A stretch of DNA of 32,660 nucleotides from Synechococcus sp. AG-683-C23 (GCA_003208835.1 QCVD01000024.1:1-32660); one strand, 5' to 3'. Counted from the first letter of the stretch, positions 7,994-17,383 are shown. The notes: a model not told the origin generated them from the letters alone. Translations and numbers: made by a program.

Positions 7994-8851
7994 TCAGGTT
8001 TTGCTGTCTCCAGCCTCTAGATCCACAGGCGCAACGGGAAACGACAGCTCTTGAATCTCCCGCTCGCTCATCCGTCGAGCCCAGGCCCCTTTGATCGGGT
8101 CATTCCAGCGGAAGCCCGCATCACGGGCAAGTTGGCGATCGTCGTACGACACCTTGGCGCGCACCAACTGCCTTGGCTCTAAACCTTGGAGCAACTGTTG
8201 TTCAAGGTCTTCACAACGCGCAAATACTTCCGCCAAGTAGATGCAATCGGTGAGAGCCCGATGGGCAGCCCAAACGGGGACCCCGTAGGCCAAAGCGAGA
8301 TCGCGCACCGAAGGCCGTGAACGCAATTGTCGATCAGCCGGCCAACGCATGTCATCCATAGAACACAACCAGGGCTGGGTCACCGCAGGCAACTCGCCTC
8401 GCCCGAACCATTGCCGGTCGAACGCAGCATTGTGCGCCACCAAAACATCGGCCGCATCTAAAAGATTTTGAAACCAGCGGAGTCCTTCCTTCCATGGCTG
8501 CGGAAGGCGGGTTACCGCTGCTGGGATCCGATTAATTGGCTCTGCAGCATTGGTCTCCGCCGGCAATAAAAATGACTGCTGCGCCAAAACTGCCCTGGAT
8601 GGCACATCAAACAAAATGGCACCCAACTCGACGCAATGGTGGGTCTCAGGACTCAAGCCGGTGGTTTCCGTATCGAGGATTAACAGCTTCCTCGGGACGA
8701 CGCTCGGTGGTGACGCTGCTCGGGAATCGCTCTCCTCAGGTTGGCTGTCCTCAAGTTGAGGAGTCGGTGCACTTGCACGCGGGTTTGATTCGGGTGCAGT
8801 TGCACGCACCGTGGGTTGCAATCCACCCAGCAGATCCAGTTGATCAGCCAT
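7994..8851 (-). CDS. DnaQ-family 3'-5' exonuclease (DNA polymerase III epsilon-like)
   Basis: The 285-residue protein has the DEDDh exonuclease core. Exo I is LLILDTETTG (Asp60, Glu62), Exo II is VAHNAAFDRQWF (Asp145) and Exo III is HRALTDC (His197, Asp202). All four acidic residues and the general-base histidine are present, so it should be active in proofreading or DNA repair trimming. About 55 low-complexity residues precede the core. After it, residues 230-262 (YDDRQLARDAGFRWN to KGAWARR) form a small extra module resembling short DUF5710-like domains. The start at 8851 (MADQLDLLGG) is preferred over 8917 because it leaves room for a promoter shared with prxQ. Whether it works with the replicative polymerase is unknown. 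Confidence 0.9.
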   Translation of the reverse strand: MADQLDLLGGLQPTVRATAPESNPRASAPTPQLEDSQPEESDSRAASPPSVVPRKLLILDTETTGLSPETHHCVELGAILFDVPSRAVLAQQSFLLPAETNAAEPINRIPAAVTRLPQPWKEGLRWFQNLLDAADVLVAHNAAFDRQWFGRGELPAVTQPWLCSMDDMRWPADRQLRSRPSVRDLALAYGVPVWAAHRALTDCIYLAEVFARCEDLEQQLLQGLEPRQLVRAKVSYDDRQLARDAGFRWNDPIKGAWARRMSEREIQELSFPVAPVDLEAGDSKT

Positions 8852-8936
8852 CCCTAGAAATCCAGTCCCGACGTTGATTCTGGTGCCCGGTGAACAGCCA
8901 AAGCTGCCTAAGGTCATTCACATCGCATCTACAACT

Positions 8937-9392
8937 ATGGGCCTTGCTATCGGTGACCGCTTACCGGACTTCAATCTTGAGGATCAAGATGGAGAGCAAC
9001 GCTCAAGCGCTTCGGTTCAGGGCCGCTGGCTCGTGCTCTTTTTCTATCCCAAGGACGACACGCCTGGCTGCACTGCTGAGGCCTGTAGTTTCCGGGACAA
9101 CACCAGCAGTTTTGCAGCGCTGAACGCCGACATTTGGGGTGTTAGTGGAGACGATGCTGTGAGTCATCGCCGTTTTGCCGAACGTCACAGCCTCTCGTTC
9201 CCTCTGCTGTGCGACAGGAACAACGCTCTGCGTCGTCAAATGGGTGTTCCCAAGGCCTTGGGAATGCTGCCCGGACGCGTGACCTATGTGGTGGATCCAA
9301 CGGGGGTGATTCGCCACACGTTCAGCAATTTGCTTGACGGACCTGCCCACGTCCGAGAAGCCGAACGCGTCCTTAAGGAATTGCAGTCCTGA
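8937..9392 (+). CDS. bcp: Peroxiredoxin Q / thiol peroxidase (Bcp family)
   Basis: The enzyme reduces hydrogen peroxide and organic peroxides with electrons from thioredoxin. The 151-residue product has the peroxidatic cysteine in DDTPGCTAEACSF (Cys45) and a resolving cysteine five residues later (Cys50), the pattern of atypical 2-Cys PrxQ proteins. GDRLPDFNLEDQDG at the start and LFFYPKD are also typical. The ATG at 8937 was chosen because the family begins with this G-x-x-x-PDF segment; an upstream start at 8874 would reach towards the divergent exonuclease gene. The next gene starts three bases after its stop, indicating translational coupling. Confidence 0.95.
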   Translation: MGLAIGDRLPDFNLEDQDGEQRSSASVQGRWLVLFFYPKDDTPGCTAEACSFRDNTSSFAALNADIWGVSGDDAVSHRRFAERHSLSFPLLCDRNNALRRQMGVPKALGMLPGRVTYVVDPTGVIRHTFSNLLDGPAHVREAERVLKELQS

Positions 9393-9395
9393 ACG

Positions 9396-10121
9396 ATGCA
9401 AAGTTGGCGACAGCTCGGAAGCATCTGGCAACTCCGACCGAAGCAGCCCCGGGGACTGATTGAGTTCATCGGTGGTAGCTACCTCGCGGCCACGCCGCAG
9501 GTGAGCTACCGGCGCATACTCGAAGATTTATGCAACGCAGGCCTCGCGATTCATGCTTGGGCCTATGTGCCGGGCTTTGATCACCAAAGCCAAGCCAAGG
9601 AGGCCTGGATGGCATTCCGACAGGCGCGGCGTCAATTAGAGGATTGCTGTGGGGGCCTCCCAACGGGCTTGCGTTTGGGTCACAGCCTTGGATGCAAACT
9701 GCATCTCTTGGCCCCAGATGGAGGCCGTGGCAGCCATGGCTTGGTCGCCCTGAGTTTCAACAACTTCCAAGCGGATCGCTCAATACCCCTCCTTGGTGAA
9801 ATTGCGCCAAGGCTTGGGGTCGAAACGGAATTCAGTCCGAGTCCGCGGGAGACCCTACGGCTGATCACCCGCCATTACATCCAAGACCGCAATCTCGTGG
9901 TGCGTTTCGGTCGGGATGAACTCGACCAAAGCGACGACCTTCTTGAAGCGCTGAAACAGCGCACGGCTGACAAAACTGAAACCTTGCAGTTGCCGGGTGA
10001 TCACCTCACACCGGCCAGTGCCGGATTACGACGCAGCCTGCTTGGCGCATGGGCGGATGACCCCAAACGGGTCGCGGTGATCCGCCGCCTCACCCAAACC
10101 ATTGACCAGTGGGCTGGTTGA
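9396..10121 (+). CDS. DUF1350 family protein (alpha/beta-hydrolase-like)
   Basis: The 241-residue protein matches DUF1350, a family found in cyanobacteria and plant plastids. It begins with PRGLIEFIGGSYLAATPQVS, then YRRILEDLCNAGLAIHAWAY, and holds the nucleophile-elbow-like motif GHSLGC (95-100, Ser97). These suggest an alpha/beta-hydrolase fold, but the substrate is unknown and hydrolase activity is inference. It starts three bases after the bcp stop, so the two are almost certainly one operon. Its stop codon lies inside a nested inverted repeat shared with the convergent acs gene. Confidence 0.85.
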   Translation: MQSWRQLGSIWQLRPKQPRGLIEFIGGSYLAATPQVSYRRILEDLCNAGLAIHAWAYVPGFDHQSQAKEAWMAFRQARRQLEDCCGGLPTGLRLGHSLGCKLHLLAPDGGRGSHGLVALSFNNFQADRSIPLLGEIAPRLGVETEFSPSPRETLRLITRHYIQDRNLVVRFGRDELDQSDDLLEALKQRTADKTETLQLPGDHLTPASAGLRRSLLGAWADDPKRVAVIRRLTQTIDQWAG

Positions 10122-10152
10122 GTCAGCCCACTTCTCAAGAACTCTGGTCAAT
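10101..10152. terminator. Nested inverted repeat between convergent genes (possible bidirectional terminator)
   Basis: Inner arms AGTGGGCTG (10108-10116) and CAGCCCACT (10124-10132) pair perfectly over 9 bases with a 7-base loop. Outer arms ATTGACCAG (10101-10109) and CTGGTCAAT (10144-10152) also pair over 9 bases, sharing two bases with the inner arm. The structure covers the DUF1350 stop codon and ends 3 bases before the acs stop. There is no T-run on either side, so it is not a standard intrinsic terminator; it may pause polymerase or protect the 3' ends. Confidence 0.5.
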
Positions 10153-10154
10153 CC

Positions 10155-12176
10155 TCAAGCTCGTAAGCGATCCAGCACTGAACGATCTTCCAGGGTGCTG
10201 GTGTCTCCCGTGACCTCTTCACCAGCAGCGAGGGCACGCAAAATCCGTCGCATGATTTTTCCACTGCGGGTTTTGGGCAAGGCATCACTGCAACGGATTT
10301 CATCGGGACGGGCAATCGGGCCGATCTCTTTACCGACATGCTTCCGCAATTCAGCCTGGAGTTCAGCGGTGGCTTTCCGGCCCGTTTCCAAGGTGACGAA
10401 GGCGACGATTCCCTCCCCCTTGAGATCATCAGGACGCCCCACCACCGCAGCTTCTGCGACGGCGGGATGGCTGACAAGAGCGGATTCAATCTCCATCGTG
10501 CCCAACCGATGCCCAGACACATTGATGACGTCATCAACGCGTCCCATCACCCAGAAGTAACCATCGGCATCACGGCGAGCGCCATCGCCGGCGAAGTAGA
10601 GATACGAGCCGTCCGCTGGACGGATGTACTCCCAATAACTCTCCCGGAAACGCTGAGGTTTGCCATGCACTGTGCGCATCATTCCTGGCCAGGGGGCACG
10701 CACCGCGAGGTACCCCCCCTCGTCATCGCCACAGCTGTTGCCTTCAGCATCAATGATGTCGGCCTGAATCCCAGGCAAAGGCAATGTCGCTGAACCTGGC
10801 TTGGTCGGGGTGGCCCCAGGCAAGGGGCTGATCATCACTCCGCCGGTTTCGGTTTGCCACCAGGTATCGACGATCGGGCAACGGTCTCCACCAATGACCT
10901 CGCGGTACCACATCCAAGCTTCAGGATTGATTGGCTCACCGACAGTGCCCAGCAGACGCAGGCTGGACATATCGAACTGGTCGGGCACCGACCGCCCGCC
11001 CTTCATAAAGGCCCGAATGGCCGTTGGAGCGGTGTAGAAGATCGTGATGCCGTGCTTCTGAATCAACTCCCAGAACGCCCCTGGCTTGGATGGGCGGGGT
11101 GCACCCTCATACATCACCGTTGTGGCTCCGTTGGAAAGAGGGCCGTACACGATGTAGCTGTGCCCTGTAATCCAGCCCACATCGGCTGTGCACCAGAACA
11201 CATCATCATCGCGAGTGTCAAAGATCCACTTGAAGGTGAGATGAGCCCAGAGGTTGTACCCAGCTGTGGTGTGCACCACTCCCTTGGGTTTTCCTGTGGA
11301 ACCAGAGGTGTAAAGCACAAATAAACGGTCTTCACTCGCCATGGGCTCAGCCGCGCAGGCATCGCTTTGGCCCGATACCAATTCGTGCCACCACTGGTCG
11401 CGACCCTCGACCATCGTCACGTCTTGCTTGGTGCGTTGCACCACCAACACCGAGTGCACGGTGGGGCAGGCACCACCGGCCAGGGCAGCATCGACGGCTG
11501 GCTTCAGCGAAACAGGCTTGTCTTTACGGAAGCCGCCATCGGCGGTGATGACAGCCTTTACCTCGCCATCAATCAACCGATCCCGCAACGCCTCGGCCGA
11601 GAACCCGCCGAACACCACGGAATGGGGCGCCCCAATACGGGCACACGCGAGCATCGCGATCGCCGCTTCCGGGATCATCGGCAAATAAAGCGCCACCAAG
11701 TCCCCCTTACCAAGGCCCATGGCCTTCAGAGCATTGGCGGCCCTACAGACCTCGGCGTGCAGTTCTCGATAGGTGAACCGACGCACATCACCAGGCTCTC
11801 CCTCCCAGATCAGGGCTGTTTTGTCGGCCGTAGGGCCCTCAAGATGCCGATCGAGGCAATTGAACGACAAGTTGGTGGTGCCGCCTTCAAACCAACGGGC
11901 GAAGGGAGCATCGCTCCAATCCAGAACCGTATGGAACGGCTCAAACCAGTGCAACTCGCGACGGGCGGCGTCTCCCCAAAAGCTGTCTGGATCAGCCTTC
12001 GCCGCATCGGCCATGGCCCTGTAAGCCTCAAGGCTGCTAATCGAAGCCTTTGCTGAAAAGCTCGCGGGAGGTTCGAACACACGCTGCTCCTGCAGCACGC
12101 TTTCGATCGATGTGTTGGTGTTCGTCAAGGAAGGCTGAACAAGGCGCTTATCGCTCAGGCTAAGGAGCAGATCCAT
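10155..12176 (-). CDS. acs: Acetyl-coenzyme A synthetase
   Basis: Acs activates acetate with ATP to acetyl-AMP and then forms acetyl-CoA, allowing acetate scavenging. The 673-residue length is normal. The AMP-binding loop [15 protein letters not shown] lies near residue 290, [10 protein letters not shown] supplies the conserved adenylate motif, and the C-terminal [11 protein letters not shown] holds the lysine (Lys640) that in this family is reversibly acetylated. The first 30 or so residues before [12 protein letters not shown] are poorly conserved, so a slightly later start is possible. It is divergent from the HAD gene and has no obvious operon partner. Confidence 0.96.
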   Translation of the reverse strand: MDLLLSLSDKRLVQPSLTNTNTSIESVLQEQRVFEPPASFSAKASISSLEAYRAMADAAKADPDSFWGDAARRELHWFEPFHTVLDWSDAPFARWFEGGTTNLSFNCLDRHLEGPTADKTALIWEGEPGDVRRFTYRELHAEVCRAANALKAMGLGKGDLVALYLPMIPEAAIAMLACARIGAPHSVVFGGFSAEALRDRLIDGEVKAVITADGGFRKDKPVSLKPAVDAALAGGACPTVHSVLVVQRTKQDVTMVEGRDQWWHELVSGQSDACAAEPMASEDRLFVLYTSGSTGKPKGVVHTTAGYNLWAHLTFKWIFDTRDDDVFWCTADVGWITGHSYIVYGPLSNGATTVMYEGAPRPSKPGAFWELIQKHGITIFYTAPTAIRAFMKGGRSVPDQFDMSSLRLLGTVGEPINPEAWMWYREVIGGDRCPIVDTWWQTETGGVMISPLPGATPTKPGSATLPLPGIQADIIDAEGNSCGDDEGGYLAVRAPWPGMMRTVHGKPQRFRESYWEYIRPADGSYLYFAGDGARRDADGYFWVMGRVDDVINVSGHRLGTMEIESALVSHPAVAEAAVVGRPDDLKGEGIVAFVTLETGRKATAELQAELRKHVGKEIGPIARPDEIRCSDALPKTRSGKIMRRILRALAAGEEVTGDTSTLEDRSVLDRLRA

Positions 12177-12253
12177 GCTTCTTGCAGACGCTTATCAATC
12201 CGTCGAATGCCGTTGAACCGCTTGACTAGGGAAACCGAACTTCCCCTGCAGGG

Positions 12254-12913
12254 ATGACGCATCCACCGGTGGCCTGCTTATTTGATTTGGATGGGCTCCT
12301 GCTCGACACGGAGCCATTCCATGGGAGGGGCTGGAGTGAGGCCGCGGCCCAGTTCGGCGCCGAACTGAGCCATGAGCAGTTACTGCAGCTCAAAGGTCGG
12401 CGTCGCAACGACTGCGCTCGGCAAGTGGATGCTTGGCTTCCAACCCCAATTGGCATTGACGCTCTCCTGGAGGTGCAGCAACCGATTGTTCGAGCGTTGC
12501 TCCCTCAAGCTCCAGCGATGCCAGGGGCAGAACAATTGGTGCAGCACTGCTGCGATCACGGGATCAAAACGGCCCTTGTCACCAGCAGCAGTCGAGAGGC
12601 TGTGGCCTTTAAGACCAGCCACCACCCTTGGGTTCGATCCATCAAAGAACGCATCTATGGAGATGATCCGCAGTTGGTCGCAGGAAAACCAGATCCATCG
12701 CCGTATTTACTGGCGGCAAAGCGCTTAAAGGTTGACCCAAAAGCTTGTTGGGCCTTTGAGGATTCAAATGCGGGAATGCAATCCGCAGTTGCAGCTGGAT
12801 GCCGTGTCTGGGTCTTATCACCTGGGATCGAAACTGAACCCTTAACTAAAAATCCTTGCCGGATTCACAGTCTCGAAGTTGCCTTAAATCAGCTCGTCAG
12901 TACAAACGACTAA
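12254..12913 (+). CDS. HAD-superfamily hydrolase, beta-phosphoglucomutase-like
   Basis: The 219-residue protein is a HAD phosphatase or mutase of subfamily I. Motif I is CLFDLDGLLLDTEP (nucleophile Asp11, acid Asp13), motif II is ALVTSSSR, motif III is the lysine in AGKPDPSPYLLA, and motif IV is WAFEDSNAGMQSAVAAG. A helical cap follows motif I, as in beta-phosphoglucomutase and small sugar phosphatases. All catalytic residues are present; the substrate cannot be told from sequence. Its last 17 bases overlap the convergent prenyl synthase gene, so the two transcripts are complementary at their ends. Confidence 0.88.
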   Translation: MTHPPVACLFDLDGLLLDTEPFHGRGWSEAAAQFGAELSHEQLLQLKGRRRNDCARQVDAWLPTPIGIDALLEVQQPIVRALLPQAPAMPGAEQLVQHCCDHGIKTALVTSSSREAVAFKTSHHPWVRSIKERIYGDDPQLVAGKPDPSPYLLAAKRLKVDPKACWAFEDSNAGMQSAVAAGCRVWVLSPGIETEPLTKNPCRIHSLEVALNQLVSTND

Positions 12914-13868
12914 GCACGAAATCGGGCAACTCAAGCAAAGCCCGCTTGGAGGGGGAATCAGCCATCCACGCAATGGATTCTCGCGATTCACGGGCAAATT
13001 TTTCAGCGAGTTCTCGGGTCCGTGGAATGGCTTGAGACGACCTAACGATATCGAGAGCACGTTCAAGATCACCGGTTTCTTTGAACTCACGGTCAATCAA
13101 TGCACCGAGATCAGGATTCTCTTCAAGGGCATAAAACGTAGGCGCCGTTAAGTAACCAGTCGCTAAATCACTAGCGGCTGGCTTACCTAGCTGCTGATCG
13201 CTACCGGTGAAATCAAGGATGTCGTCAACCACCTGGAAGGCCAGACCAAGTTGACGACCAAATTGATAAAGAGAGTCCAGCTGTTCTGGGTTGCATTCAC
13301 TCAGAACACCAGCAGCTCTGGAGCTGTTGGCAATCAAGGACGCTGTTTTGCAATAGCTTTTTTCAAAGTACGTCTCAAAACTCTGGGACGTATCGAAACG
13401 GTATAACCCCTGTTTGATCTCGCCATCTGCGAGGTCCATGATCACTCGGCTTAATAATTTGACGACATCAAGATCATCGAGGTTGGCAAGATGCCAACTC
13501 GCTTGTGCAAAAAGAAAGTCTCCGGCAAGAACAGCAACACGTGCATCGAAACGACTGTGCACAGTGTCGACACCTCGTCGGGTCGAGGCTTCATCCACCA
13601 CATCGTCGTGAACCAACGACGCTGTATGAATCATCTCGGTGATTTCGGCCAGACGACGATGGCGGGGCGTCAGTTCCCCGTCAGCTGCAAGAGCTCTAGA
13701 AATCAATAAAACAATGCCAGGTCGAATTCGTTTGCCGCCGGCACTAAACAGATGCTCTGCTGCGGCCTGAAGGATGGGATGCCCCGCACCAATCAGATTG
13801 CGCAAATCACCGAGCAAAGTCTCGAGGTCTGTCTCAACCGGTTGCAGCAGCTCGGTGACGGTGATCAT
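12897..13868 (-). CDS. sds: Long-chain polyprenyl (solanesyl) diphosphate synthase
   Basis: The enzyme adds isopentenyl diphosphate units to an allylic primer to make the long side chain of plastoquinone. The 323-residue product has GGKRIRP (44-50), the first aspartate-rich motif LVHDDVVDEASTRRG (Asp88, Asp89, Asp92) and the second, FQVVDDILDFTG (Asp215, Asp216, Asp219). Small residues ahead of the first motif (MIHTASLVHDD) fit a long-chain product. Solanesyl specificity is inferred from the cyanobacterial context. The start at 13868 (MITVTELLQP) is preferred over 13979, which would overlap murI. It lies 37 bases after murI in the same direction. Confidence 0.92.
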   Translation of the reverse strand: MITVTELLQPVETDLETLLGDLRNLIGAGHPILQAAAEHLFSAGGKRIRPGIVLLISRALAADGELTPRHRRLAEITEMIHTASLVHDDVVDEASTRRGVDTVHSRFDARVAVLAGDFLFAQASWHLANLDDLDVVKLLSRVIMDLADGEIKQGLYRFDTSQSFETYFEKSYCKTASLIANSSRAAGVLSECNPEQLDSLYQFGRQLGLAFQVVDDILDFTGSDQQLGKPAASDLATGYLTAPTFYALEENPDLGALIDREFKETGDLERALDIVRSSQAIPRTRELAEKFARESRESIAWMADSPSKRALLELPDFVLSRLY

Positions 13869-13905
13869 GAAACCCCTCGGCGCAGCGATCCTAGTGGCCA
13901 CAGCT

Positions 13906-14694
13906 TCAGGATTGCAGCACTTCAAGCCGTACAAGTGGACGTTCTCCAAGCCAGGGGGTAGCCCGCGTCGCAAACCCATCTGGATCAGCCGTCACACAGA
14001 AACGGCAGTCGTCGAGATGAAGACGTTCCCCAATTAACGGTTTCGGAACGCCAAGAACCGCATCGAGTTGACGCGCCACACCCACAGCCGGATCAATTAA
14101 CTGAACCGACGCGGGTAATAACTGCCGCAGCAATGGCACCAATAACGGGTAGTGGGTGCAACCGAGCACAATCGACTCCACAGAGGCTTTCAACATCGGC
14201 TTCAAGTACTCCTGTGCAATACGGCGAAGCTCATCGCTGCTCAAGTCCCCGGACTCGATCATGGGCACAAAAGCTGGACAAGCCTGTTCCACCACCAGGG
14301 TGCCGGGATGCAGCGCTTCGATGCTGGATCGGTAGGCCTCGGACGCAACCGTCGCAGGAGTCGCCAACACGCCAACCCGATGGGTTTGAACCATGGCCGC
14401 CGCTGCTCCGATCAAGCCAATCACCGGCCCCCCGGCCTGGCCCTCTGCCACGTCACGGGCCAAAGCATTGGTGGTGTTACAGGCCATCACCACGGTGGAG
14501 ACCTGTTGATCGCGTAACCACGCCACCACCTCAGAAGCAATCAAGCGAATTTCATGGGCAGAACGACTGCCGTAAGGAACACGGGCAGTGTCACCTAAGT
14601 AAATGCACTGCACCGGGCCATGGCGTTCCAGCACCTGCCGAAGCACGGTGAGGCCACCGATACCGCTGTCGAAAAAGCCCAGAAGCGGTGTCAT
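13906..14694 (-). CDS. murI: Glutamate racemase
   Basis: MurI converts L-glutamate to the D-glutamate needed for peptidoglycan. The 262-residue product has FFDSGIGGLTVL at the start, which includes the catalytic Asp-Ser pair, and the two proton-transfer cysteines in VVMACNTTNA (Cys72) and VLGCTHYPLL (Cys179), so it should be active. Its ATG overlaps the amiC stop codon as ATGA, a sign of translational coupling. It sits with another wall gene (amiC) upstream and a prenyl synthase downstream. Confidence 0.96.
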   Translation of the reverse strand: MTPLLGFFDSGIGGLTVLRQVLERHGPVQCIYLGDTARVPYGSRSAHEIRLIASEVVAWLRDQQVSTVVMACNTTNALARDVAEGQAGGPVIGLIGAAAAMVQTHRVGVLATPATVASEAYRSSIEALHPGTLVVEQACPAFVPMIESGDLSSDELRRIAQEYLKPMLKASVESIVLGCTHYPLLVPLLRQLLPASVQLIDPAVGVARQLDAVLGVPKPLIGERLHLDDCRFCVTADPDGFATRATPWLGERPLVRLEVLQS

Positions 14695-15785
14695 CGCACC
14701 TCCCGCTTGAGGTAGTTCAAGGTGCCCGCTGCAATGGCTAAAGCCAGGCGGCGGCGGTGATCAGCACGGGCGAGGCGCGGTGAATCAATCGCACCGGTCA
14801 CAAATCCCATTTCCACCAAGGCCGACGGCATGGTGGTGCGACGAATCACGAAAAATCGGCCTCGCCTTACACCGCGATTCGGGGTGCCCGGAGACACATC
14901 CATCATCTGTTGCTGCAGGTAAGTCGCCAGACGTCCGGAGCGTGGATCAGAGAAATAGAAGGTTTCGATCCCGTTCACATCAGGGCGTTTCATGCTCAAG
15001 GCATTGGCATGAATGCTGATGAAAGCTGTGGCTCCGAATCGATTAGCGAGCGACACCCGCGGCGGTAAATCCACATCGATCTCACTGGTCCGGGTGAGCC
15101 GCACATCGACACCACGGGCCCTCAGCAAGGCTGCAACCTGCAGCGACACATCAAGCACCACATCGGATTCCCTGAGCCCGCGGATTCCGATAGCCCCTGG
15201 ATCAGGGCCGCCATGGCCGGGATCGATCACCACGCGGTAGCGATTTTTAGGAACGGTGGGGAGGCCCGATGGGTCAACGGGGGTGCGGGATGGAGCGAAC
15301 CGCGGAGATGTCTGCCAAGCCGTCGCTCGTCCCGTGAGATCGCCTTCTCCCATGTCATTGAGTCCACGGGTGGGTAAGCCAACAAAGGCCATTTCCCATC
15401 GATCCGGTGCCGTCCCCCGTAGTCGCAGCTCCTCTGGATTGAGATCCACATCGGAGCGAAACTCCACCACGAGCCGGGTTGCTCCAGACCGCGGCTTACC
15501 GATGCGGATTTCCTTCACCGCACCCCGACCAGCCAGGCGACGGGGAAAGCGCAATTCACCGGGAAAGTCGATCCAAACTCGGGTTCCACGCCCCGCACTC
15601 GCCGCCTGAAAAAAAGCTTTTAGCTGCGCATTACGACTCGTACGCAGATGCAAAACACCTTGATCCGTCATGGCCCAAGCCGCAAGCGCACTCGCCGCTT
15701 GGGCAGGCATGGCAGCCAACAGGCCAGGACACTGCAACACGGCTGCAAGCAGCCAGGCCATTCGGCGTGAAGGCGCCGCAACCAT
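14691..15785 (-). CDS. amiC: N-acetylmuramoyl-L-alanine amidase (AMIN plus Amidase_3 domains)
   Basis: This exported zinc amidase cuts the bond between muramic acid and the stem peptide and is needed for cell separation. A signal peptide (about residues 9-31, ending PAQAA) is followed by an AMIN-like beta domain (about 36-135), a linker, and Amidase_3 (about 183-360). Zinc ligands are seen in VVIDPGHGG (His191), GLRESDVVLD (Glu205) and FISIHAN (His259), with the catalytic Glu325 in ALVEMGFVT. The catalytic set is complete. The gene is coupled to murI by a 4-base overlap and begins 3 bases after the nitrilase stop. Confidence 0.93.
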   Translation of the reverse strand: MVAAPSRRMAWLLAAVLQCPGLLAAMPAQAASALAAWAMTDQGVLHLRTSRNAQLKAFFQAASAGRGTRVWIDFPGELRFPRRLAGRGAVKEIRIGKPRSGATRLVVEFRSDVDLNPEELRLRGTAPDRWEMAFVGLPTRGLNDMGEGDLTGRATAWQTSPRFAPSRTPVDPSGLPTVPKNRYRVVIDPGHGGPDPGAIGIRGLRESDVVLDVSLQVAALLRARGVDVRLTRTSEIDVDLPPRVSLANRFGATAFISIHANALSMKRPDVNGIETFYFSDPRSGRLATYLQQQMMDVSPGTPNRGVRRGRFFVIRRTTMPSALVEMGFVTGAIDSPRLARADHRRRLALAIAAGTLNYLKREVR

Positions 15786-15788
15786 TAC

Positions 15789-16610
15789 TCAGAACAGGTC
15801 GGGCTTGCGGTGACGCAGGCTCGGCATTTGATTACGGACGCGACTGAGATGGTCGGTGTTCACGGGTGCAATCGCCGCACCAGTCTGGACACCAGCGTCA
15901 GCCAAGACCGTTCCCCAAGGGTCGATCACCATCGCGTGGCCATGGCTCTGTCGACGCCCGTAATGAACACCCGTTTGAGCAGGAGCGAGCACATAGGCCG
16001 TGTTTTCAATCGCACGAGCCTGGAGCAAAACATCCCAGTGATCTTTTCCAGTAAAGGCTGTAAACGCGGCGGGAATCATCAACAAATCGGCCCCAGACGC
16101 GACGAGATAGCGATACAACTCAGGGAAGCGCACGTCGTAACAAATGGACAACCCCACTCGACACAAACCTGGGATCTCCACAACCGGCGGAGGTGCCTGT
16201 CCCGATTTAATCGTTGCTGATTCTCGATAGGTGTTGCCGTCCGGCAAATCCACATCGAACAAGTGAATCTTGTCGTATCGAGCCAGAAGCTGGCCATCGC
16301 GATCCACCAACTCAGACCGGTTCAGGGTTTGGGCACCATCACCAGCCGGAACAGGAAATCCACCACCGAGCAGCGCCACTTGGTAGCGCCGCGCCATTGT
16401 CACTAAAAAGCGGCTGCACTGTTCAGCCAAGGCTGCAGCCATGTCCAGTCGACGGGAATCGTCGCCCATGAAGGCAAAGTTTTCCGGCAGACCAACGAGC
16501 TCTGCGCCACGCCGAACCGCCAGGTCGATCTGCTCCTCAGCGGCGTTGAAATTTAACTCGGGGTCCTGACCACTGGTGAGCTGAATGGCAGCAGCCAGAA
16601 AATCGCTCAC
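15789..16610 (-). CDS. Carbon-nitrogen hydrolase (Nit1/Nit2-like amidase)
   Basis: The 273-residue protein belongs to the nitrilase superfamily. The Glu-Lys-Cys triad is visible in VGLPENFAF (Glu43), ARYDKIHLFDVD (Lys114) and GLSICYDVRFPE (Cys157). The closest recognised branch is Nit1/Nit2, whose members act as omega-amidase or as deaminated-glutathione amidase (metabolite repair); the D-V-D-L-P segment after the lysine is typical. The precise substrate is not settled by sequence. It lies between comB and amiC in a same-strand run with short gaps. Confidence 0.88.
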   Translation of the reverse strand: MSDFLAAAIQLTSGQDPELNFNAAEEQIDLAVRRGAELVGLPENFAFMGDDSRRLDMAAALAEQCSRFLVTMARRYQVALLGGGFPVPAGDGAQTLNRSELVDRDGQLLARYDKIHLFDVDLPDGNTYRESATIKSGQAPPPVVEIPGLCRVGLSICYDVRFPELYRYLVASGADLLMIPAAFTAFTGKDHWDVLLQARAIENTAYVLAPAQTGVHYGRRQSHGHAMVIDPWGTVLADAGVQTGAAIAPVNTDHLSRVRNQMPSLRHRKPDLF

Positions 16611-16651
16611 AGGATTACGGCAGTCGTTGATTTTTTTGACTGTACGAGCGT

Positions 16652-17383
16652 CTATGCAGCCTTGAGAACTCCAGGTTCACCTTGGGTGGGAACAGTGCTC
16701 AGCTGATCAAGGGCGGCACAACACTGAAAATCCGCATCGTGATCACCGATGCGAATGAGGCGTTGCCCGTGGGTTGCCGTTCGCAGGCAAGCCTCTGGGT
16801 CGTGCATCCACTGCTTCCACAGGGCTAACGCCGCCGTGGCTTCATCATTCGCCACGGCATTCGCAGCCGAATCCAGTTCAAGCAAGCGATGAACCATGGC
16901 CCCTGCAGCTAATGAATCTTCGAGGGAATAGGACCCCTCCCAACCGCTACCGACGATGGCAAGCGAGTCTGGCTTGTGCTGATGCAAGCGTTGGGCCACC
17001 GCTTCACGGTTGGGCAGTGCGGCCGTCATCAATAAGGGAACATCACGGACCCGATCAAGGGCACGGGTTCCATTGGTGGTGCTCATGAACAGGCGTTTAC
17101 CAGCGACGGTTTCAGGGCCAACGGTCACCGGGGAGTTCCCCAAATCAAACCCTTCCAATTTCTGGCCACCCCGCTCACCCACCAACAGACGTGCATCTGC
17201 AGGCCAAGCCGCGGCGGCGGACTGGAGAGCTTCGATATCAGCAAAGACTTGGATGGCCTCTGCCCCGTTGTGGAGAGCCCAGGCGATGGTGGTGGTGGCA
17301 CGCAACACATCAATCACCACCGCAGCACTGGGATGAACGCTCTGGGGCATCTCAGCTGGCACGTGGAAGTAAGAAATCTGCAT
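16652..17383 (-). CDS. comB: 2-phosphosulfolactate phosphatase homologue (ComB family)
   Basis: ComB removes phosphate from 2-phosphosulfolactate in coenzyme M synthesis in archaea; cyanobacteria keep homologues although they do not make coenzyme M. The 243-residue product has [20 protein letters not shown] near the start, [20 protein letters not shown] in the middle, STTNGTRAL, and [19 protein letters not shown], all characteristic of the family. A possible role is sulfolactate production or another phosphatase activity. The ATG at 17383 (MQISYFHVP) is chosen because the upstream extension would cross into the divergent ubiD start. comA and comC are not nearby. Confidence 0.9.
   Translation of the reverse strand: MQISYFHVPAEMPQSVHPSAAVVIDVLRATTTIAWALHNGAEAIQVFADIEALQSAAAAWPADARLLVGERGGQKLEGFDLGNSPVTVGPETVAGKRLFMSTTNGTRALDRVRDVPLLMTAALPNREAVAQRLHQHKPDSLAIVGSGWEGSYSLEDSLAAGAMVHRLLELDSAANAVANDEATAALALWKQWMHDPEACLRTATHGQRLIRIGDHDADFQCCAALDQLSTVPTQGEPGVLKAA

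Noticed and set aside
11367-12056. A plus-strand open frame of 229 codons opposite acs
   Set aside because: It is the antisense shadow of a strongly supported acetyl-CoA synthetase.
12897-12913. The 17-base overlap of convergent HAD and prenyl synthase genes as a regulatory antisense device
   Set aside because: Short convergent overlaps are common in compact picocyanobacterial genomes (glmU and murF overlap by 4 bases too); nothing further supports regulation.
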